Below, in pieces: positions 9,277 through 13,555 of a stretch of DNA of 13,555 nt; position 1 is the first letter of the stretch, and each line of letters opens with the position of its first letter. The stretch spans positions 1 to 13,555 of the forward strand of contig CABQHF010000032.1 in assembly GCA_902463905.1 (NCBI GenBank). Direction: 5' to 3'. The translations under genes and the position numbers were made by a program. The DNA is from an uncultured Faecalibacterium sp. (GTDB taxonomy: Bacteria > Bacillota > Clostridia > Oscillospirales > Ruminococcaceae). The notes under the pieces were generated by a model. It did no database searches. It had not been told where the DNA came from and saw only the letters and a program-made list of their open reading frames with translations.

Positions 9277-11913
9277 ATGCGTCAGGTCAAGGGGAAATTG
9301 CGCCGCTATGCCTGCCTTTTGCTGTGCCTTGTGTGCCTTCTGGTGTTGCTGCCGCTCCCCGCGCAGGCTGCGGAGCCTGCCTCAAAGGTCGTGCGGGTGG
9401 GCTGGTATGAGGATGCCTACAACATCACGGGGCAAAATGGCGAACGCAGCGGTTACGGCTATGAATACGAGCAGTCGGTGGCAGCATACACCGGCTGGAC
9501 CTATGAATACGTCAAGGCCGGCTGGTCGGACCTGCTCCAGATGATGAAAAACGGCGAGATCGACCTGATGGCTGGTGTTTCCTACACCGAGGAGCGCGCC
9601 CAGAAGATGCTGTTCAGCGAGCTGCCGATGGGCCGGGAAAAGTATTATCTGTACGCTGATCTGGTGCACACGGACATCTCGGCTTCGGATCTGTCCACCC
9701 TGAACGGCAAGCGGGTCGCCCTGATGCGCACCAGTGTGCAGGCCACCCAGTTCTACCAGTGGGAGCAGGCCCACGGCCTGCAGCTGCAATATGTGGACGT
9801 CAACAGCTTTGAGCAGGGCAAGCAGCAGGCGATTGATCGCGAGATCGACTGTGTCGTTTCCACCGAGACGCCGGACTGGGTGGAGCTTGGTATGTCCGCC
9901 ATTGCCACGACGGGCGGCTCCAACATCTACTTTGCCATCAGCAAGAGCCGCCCCGACCTGAAGGAAGAGCTGGACGACGCCATGCGCAAAATGGAGAATG
10001 ATGACCCGTTCTACGCCGATGAGCTCTACCAACGGTATCTTTCCTCCGTCTACACCCCCGTTCTCTCCAGCGAGGAGCAGGACTGGATAGCGCAGCATGG
10101 CTCCATCCGGATCGGCTTTCTGACCCATGACTCCGGCATCAGCACCTTTGTCCCGGAGACCGGGGAGCTGGTGGGTATACTCAACGACTACGTCATGTTC
10201 GCCGCCGACAGCATGAGCAACCAGAAGCTGGAATTCAACGTAGTGGGGTTTGATTCCATTGAGGAGGAGATCCAGGCTCTGAAGGATGGCGAGATCGACC
10301 TCATCTTCCATTTTGCCCAGAACCCCTATGTGGCAGAGCAGAACGGCTTTGCCCTGTCCAGCACCGTGCTGAGCTTCAACATGGCGGCGGTCACGGCGCA
10401 GAATTATTTCAACGAAAACAGTGCGAACACCGTTGCCCTCCCGGACAGTGACCCGCTGCTGGAATGGTACATTTCCTATAACTACCCCTCCTGGAGCATC
10501 GTCAAGTACGACTCGGTAAGGGATGCCGAGGCCGCCGTGCTCAACGGAGCGGCAGACTGCCTGCTGGTAGAATCGGGCGAGATCATCCGGTACCGCGAGA
10601 ACAAAAAACTCCACAGTGTGTTCCTGACCCAGGAGGGCAGCACCTCCTTCGCGGTCATGCGCGGCAATACTGTGCTGATGTCTATCCTGAACAAGACCCT
10701 GCGCACCATCCCCGCTTCCATGCTGTCGGGTGCCATGTCCATGTACGAAACTTCGCTGGATAAGGTGACCATGATGGATTTCATCCGGGACAACCTGCCG
10801 GTCGTTTCTGCAAGCGTGATCTCCCTCTTTGCGCTGGTTCTGGCCGTCATCCTCACCTTCCTGCGCAAGTCGCGGACGGCGGAGGCAAACGCCCGGCAGG
10901 CCGCCCGGCAGTTGCAGGAACTGAACCAGCACCTGCAGGAGAGCCAGCGGGAACTGCAGGCGACTCTGCAGCAGGCAGAGACCGCAAACTCCGCCAAGAC
11001 CGCCTTCCTGAGTAACGTGTCCCATGACATCCGCACCCCGATGAACGCCATCGTGGGGCTGACCAGCCTGATGGAGAACGACTTGCAGAACCCGGATAAG
11101 CTGCGGGAATATCTGGACAAGCTGAAAAATGCCAGCCGCCACCTGCTGAACCTGATCAACGAGATCCTGGACATGAGCAAGATCGAGAGCGGCAAGGCCA
11201 CCCTGAACCTCCAGCCTTTCCGCATGAGCGAACAGATCGCCCAGATCGACGGTGTGATCCGCCCGCAGGCCAGGGCGAGAAATCAGCAGTTCCTTGTGCA
11301 GACCCATGACATCCGGCACGAGAACGTGGAGGGCGACGCCACCCGCCTGCAGCAGGTGCTGCTCAACATCCTGTCCAACGCGGTCAAGTACACCGACACC
11401 GGCGGCCGCATCACACTGGACGTGGCAGAAGTGCCCCGCAGCGGCCACTATGCCCGCTACAAATTCACGGTCAGCGACAACGGCATCGGCATGAGCGAAG
11501 AGTTTCAGACGCACATCTACGAGGCTTTTAGCCGGGCCGAAAACTCGGTGACCAACAGGGTGCAGGGCACCGGTCTGGGCATGGCCATCACCAAGAACCT
11601 CGTGGACATGATGGGCGGTGCCATCTCGCTGGAAAGCCAGCTGGGCAAAGGCAGCCGGTTCGAGGTGCTGCTGGAGTTCAAGATCTGCGAGGAGGCTCAG
11701 CAGACCAATGCTGCGCTCTCTCCTGCCCCGGCACCGACCGGTTCCGCCCTGCGCGGGGCATGCTTCCTCTGCGCGGAGGACAATGAGATCAACGCCGAGA
11801 TCCTGCAGGCCCTGCTGGAGATGCATGGGCTTCCTGCACCATCTGCCACAACGGTGCCGAGATCGTGGAGAAGTTCCGGCCCGTCACTCCCGGCCAGTAC
11901 GACGCCATCCTGA
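9277..11913 (+). CDS. Hybrid sensor histidine kinase with two extracellular solute-binding domains; receiver broken by frameshift
   Basis: The 878-residue frame starts at ATG 9277 with GAGGAG 8 bases upstream. Order: signal peptide (1 to about 31, ending AQA), two tandem SBP_bac_3-type domains (about 37-265 and 270-490), a transmembrane segment (about 508-530), a coiled coil (535-575), HisKA with phospho-acceptor H583 in FLSNVSHDIRTPMN, and HATPase_c with NILSNAVKY near 698, DNGIGMSEEF and GTGLGMAI. The receiver domain begins at about 825 (CFLCAEDNEINAEIL, acidic pocket) and then goes out of frame after EMHG. The last about 30 residues are out-of-frame peptide. The protein probably binds small polar ligands such as amino acids outside the membrane and phosphorylates its own receiver. 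No separate response regulator is beside it. The kinase core looks intact. Confidence 0.85.
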   Translation: MRQVKGKLRRYACLLLCLVCLLVLLPLPAQAAEPASKVVRVGWYEDAYNITGQNGERSGYGYEYEQSVAAYTGWTYEYVKAGWSDLLQMMKNGEIDLMAGVSYTEERAQKMLFSELPMGREKYYLYADLVHTDISASDLSTLNGKRVALMRTSVQATQFYQWEQAHGLQLQYVDVNSFEQGKQQAIDREIDCVVSTETPDWVELGMSAIATTGGSNIYFAISKSRPDLKEELDDAMRKMENDDPFYADELYQRYLSSVYTPVLSSEEQDWIAQHGSIRIGFLTHDSGISTFVPETGELVGILNDYVMFAADSMSNQKLEFNVVGFDSIEEEIQALKDGEIDLIFHFAQNPYVAEQNGFALSSTVLSFNMAAVTAQNYFNENSANTVALPDSDPLLEWYISYNYPSWSIVKYDSVRDAEAAVLNGAADCLLVESGEIIRYRENKKLHSVFLTQEGSTSFAVMRGNTVLMSILNKTLRTIPASMLSGAMSMYETSLDKVTMMDFIRDNLPVVSASVISLFALVLAVILTFLRKSRTAEANARQAARQLQELNQHLQESQRELQATLQQAETANSAKTAFLSNVSHDIRTPMNAIVGLTSLMENDLQNPDKLREYLDKLKNASRHLLNLINEILDMSKIESGKATLNLQPFRMSEQIAQIDGVIRPQARARNQQFLVQTHDIRHENVEGDATRLQQVLLNILSNAVKYTDTGGRITLDVAEVPRSGHYARYKFTVSDNGIGMSEEFQTHIYEAFSRAENSVTNRVQGTGLGMAITKNLVDMMGGAISLESQLGKGSRFEVLLEFKICEEAQQTNAALSPAPAPTGSALRGACFLCAEDNEINAEILQALLEMHGLPAPSATTVPRSWRSSGPSLPASTTPS

Positions 11914-12152
11914 TGGATGTGCAGATGCCCCGCATGGACGGCTACGAGGCCACCCGCGCGATCCGCAGCAGTGACAACCCGCTGGGCAAGACCATCCCCA
12001 TCATTGCCATGACGGCCAACGCCTTCGCTGAGGATGTGCAGAAGAGCTTCAACGCCGGCATGAACGCCCATCTTTCCAAGCCGATGGATCTGGATGCGCT
12101 GGAGCAGGCTTTGCAGCGCTTACGCCATGAACCGCCTGCCGGGCAGAAATAA
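11831..12152 (+). pseudogene. Out-of-frame remainder of the kinase receiver domain
   Basis: The second half of the receiver continues one frame over: SCTICHNGAEIVEKF, the phospho-acceptor aspartate in ILMDVQMPRMDGYEA (codon 11916-11918), AMTANAFAEDV and the conserved lysine in HLSKPMD. It has no ribosome-binding site of its own. Adding one G to the GGG run at 11827-11829 restores MHGASCTICHNG and one continuous protein of about 958 residues. As written, the acidic pocket and the phospho-acceptor are on separate frames, so phosphotransfer is lost unless this is a homopolymer error. Confidence 0.8.
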
Positions 12153-12160
12153 CGGTACGA

Positions 12161-12214
12161 AAAAAGCCCTGCCGCTCGGATCTCCAGATCCTGAGCAGCA
12201 GGGCTTTCCTGCTT
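12161..12214. terminator. Bidirectional terminator between the kinase gene and rsmA
   Basis: AAAGCCCTGC (12163-12172) pairs with GCAGGGCTTT (12198-12207) around an inner GGATCT/AGATCC stem. A-rich DNA lies on the left and a T-rich stretch on the right. It serves the convergent kinase and rsmA genes. Confidence 0.85.
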
Positions 12215-12226
12215 TTATGATTCGAT

Positions 12227-13081
12227 TCAGTCGGCAAGGGCCTGCTGGATCTTCGCAAAGTCGGCCAGGGTGAGGGCTTCCGGGCGGATGCGGGCGTCGA
12301 ACCCGGACGCCTCGATGGCGGCAATGACCTTTTCCTTGGGCAGGTTCAGGCCGCCTGCAATGGCGTTGGCCGCAGTCTTGCGGCGCTGGCCAAAGGCCGC
12401 GCGGATCAGCGCAAAGTAACCTTCCTCGTCCTCCACCTGCACGGCGGGGGTGGGGCGGATGTCCATGCGCACCACGGCACTGGTCACCTTGGGAGCCGGG
12501 TAGAAGCTGCCCGGTGCGGCGGTGAACATCAGCTTGGAGGCCGCGTAGTAGTTCACCGCGCAGCTGATGGCGCTGGAAGCCCGTGTGCCGGGCACGGCGG
12601 CCAGCCGGTCGGCGGCTTCCTTCTGCACCATCACGGTCAGGCTCTCGATGGGCAGGCGGTCGCCCAGCAGCTTCATGACGATGGGGCTGGTGATGTAATA
12701 GGGCAGGTTGGCGCACACGGCCACCGGCATGCCCGGGAACTCCTCGGCGATGAGGGCTTTCAGATCTACTTTCAGCACGTCCTGCAGCACCAGTTTGAAG
12801 TTGTCCACCCCGGCCATGGTCTCGGCCAGCAGCGGCGGCAGACGCTCGTCCACCTCAATGGACACCACCTTGGCGGCACGCTTAGCCAGCTCTTTGGTCA
12901 GCACCCCGATGCCGGGGCCGATCTCGATGACGCCGTAGCGCTTGTCCACGCCGCTGGCATCCACGATCTTGGTGGGGATGCCCGGATTGATGATGAAATT
13001 CTGTCCGAAGCCCTTGGAGAGTGCAAAATCATATTTTTCGCACAGGGCACGGATCACGGAAATGTCGGTCAGTTCGGGCAT
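12227..13081 (-). CDS. rsmA: 16S rRNA dimethyladenosine transferase
   Basis: The 284-residue enzyme (also called KsgA) uses S-adenosylmethionine to dimethylate two adjacent adenosines in the 3'-terminal helix of 16S rRNA, late in small-subunit assembly. Visible motifs: GQNFIINPGI (26-35), SAM-binding EIGPGIGVLT (53-62), acidic E76 in SIEVDE, D101 of the QDV motif, and catalytic NLPYY (125-129) followed by TSPIVMKLL. The C-terminal helical domain is complete, so length is normal. ATG 13081 is preferred over 13090 because AGAAAGG lies 9 bases upstream of it but abuts the earlier ATG. The gene follows an S41 peptidase gene after a terminator and converges with the kinase gene. Confidence 0.95.
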   Translation of the reverse strand: MPELTDISVIRALCEKYDFALSKGFGQNFIINPGIPTKIVDASGVDKRYGVIEIGPGIGVLTKELAKRAAKVVSIEVDERLPPLLAETMAGVDNFKLVLQDVLKVDLKALIAEEFPGMPVAVCANLPYYITSPIVMKLLGDRLPIESLTVMVQKEAADRLAAVPGTRASSAISCAVNYYAASKLMFTAAPGSFYPAPKVTSAVVRMDIRPTPAVQVEDEEGYFALIRAAFGQRRKTAANAIAGGLNLPKEKVIAAIEASGFDARIRPEALTLADFAKIQQALAD

Positions 13082-13097
13082 GGAGGCCATCCTTTCT

Positions 13098-13142
13098 CAA
13101 AAAAGGGCCGCTGCATATTGCTCCTGATGCAGCAGCCCTTTG
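13098..13142 (-). terminator. Terminator after the S41 peptidase gene
   Basis: AAAGGGC and CTGCAT (13102-13115) pair with ATGCAG and GCCCTTT (13127-13141) with a small bulge. On the minus strand TTTTTTGAG follows. It separates the peptidase gene from rsmA, so rsmA may have its own promoter or rely on read-through. Confidence 0.75.
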
Positions 13143-13156
13143 GGTGTTATGATGAT

Positions 13157-13555
13157 TTATTCCGCCACGGAATCGGCAGCCGCTTCGCTCCCTGCGGTGT
13201 CTGCCGTCTCATCCGGTGCATCCGTCTCCGGTGCGGTCCCGGCGTCGGCTGCGGCACTGTCTGCAGCCTCCGAAACGGCGGAGGAAGCGCTGTCGTTGGC
13301 ACCGGCCAGGGTGGTGATGCCGCTCAGCTGCTGTGCCGCGCTCACGGCACGCTGCACCTGGGGATCCGTCTCCGGGGTGTAATCCAGGTAGGCGTTGGCC
13401 TCATCGACGCTCAGGGCGCGCTCCACGTCCACGCTCAGGCCGATCCCGTCAAAGCTGGTACCGTCGCCGCAGATCAGCTTGGCCACGGTGATGCTCACCG
13501 CGCTGCCGTCCGACAGGCGCTGCGGGCTGCTCTGGATGGTGCCCTTGCCCATGGT
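13157..13555 (-). CDS. C-terminus of an S41 (CtpA/tail-specific) peptidase, 5' end outside the window
   Basis: About 132 residues are visible. The frame enters from the right edge through T-M-G-K-G, matching the S41 sequence 'TFGKGTVQ', whose lysine belongs to the Ser-Lys catalytic dyad. KGTIQSSPQRLSDGSAV and GTSFDGIGLSVDV are the usual strands after it. The serine lies beyond the window. The ATG at 13552 is internal. The last about 45 residues are a low-complexity Ala/Asp/Ser/Thr/Glu tail, probably disordered and, if the protein is secreted as family members are, outside the membrane. Family members cut the C-termini of exported proteins. Confidence 0.85.
   Translation of the reverse strand, partial: TMGKGTIQSSPQRLSDGSAVSITVAKLICGDGTSFDGIGLSVDVERALSVDEANAYLDYTPETDPQVQRAVSAAQQLSGITTLAGANDSASSAVSEAADSAAADAGTAPETDAPDETADTAGSEAAADSVAE

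Noticed and set aside
9382..11826. 814-residue open frame antisense to the sensor kinase
   Set aside because: It mirrors the codon bias of a GC-rich gene (few stops in the opposite frame), shows no recognisable domain, and the sense strand carries clear kinase motifs.
12120..12716. 198-residue minus-strand frame overlapping rsmA
   Set aside because: Out-of-frame shadow of rsmA; Arg/Gly/His-rich without motifs.

Overview
The window looks like a chromosome segment from a gut Oscillospiraceae/Ruminococcaceae bacterium (Faecalibacterium, Subdoligranulum or Gemmiger type). This rests on GC-rich Firmicutes coding sequence with AGGAGG ribosome-binding sites, on the style of the phage-type proteins, and on the host genes. 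It is a judgement from sequence style, not a database match.

Layout. (1) Bases 1-562 are host flank. They hold the tail of a probable biotinyl/lipoyl-type domain gene and its terminator, two abutting gene relics (the C-terminus of an Rpn-like nuclease/transposase and the C-terminus of an older tyrosine recombinase), and a displaced tRNA terminator. (2) Bases 563-8910 are an 8.3 kb integrated element bounded by a perfect 24-bp direct repeat. The right copy is the 3' end, including CCA, of an intact tRNA-Thr(UGU) gene at 8887-8961. (3) Bases 8962-13555 are host flank: a hybrid histidine kinase whose receiver domain is broken by a frameshift, rsmA (ksgA), and the C-terminus of an S41 (CtpA-type) peptidase.

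The element. The leftward lysogenic operon is repressor, then a single-chain MntA-HepT-like nucleotidyltransferase/HEPN protein, then integrase. It faces a rightward operon across a lambda-like switch region with three 16-bp operators and two divergent sigma-70-type promoters. The rightward operon encodes two small Cro/XRE regulators and a RepA-like RecA-fold ATPase. An iteron cluster that may be a replication origin follows, then a frameshifted winged-helix gene, a cluster of TGACA-N3-TGTCA palindromes, a 29-residue membrane peptide, a stand-alone S24 (LexA/UmuD) domain with its catalytic lysine replaced by arginine, and a 48-residue ORF. A promoter and terminator about 90 nt apart come next, which could be a small RNA or an attenuator. 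After a 430-nt GC-rich gap come a DUF4355-type scaffold, an HK97-fold major capsid protein, and an ArpU/RinA/sigma-region-4-like regulator.

Interpretation. Integration, lysogeny control, replication and capsid shell are present. Terminase, portal, head protease, tail, lysis and primase genes are absent. The element is therefore either a very small phage satellite that makes its own shell and borrows the rest from a helper, or a prophage reduced by deletion. Matching integrase arm-type repeats at both ends and a replacement tRNA terminator carried by the element suggest an intact mobile unit. The frameshifted winged-helix gene and the isolated capsid genes suggest decay. The sequence alone does not settle this.
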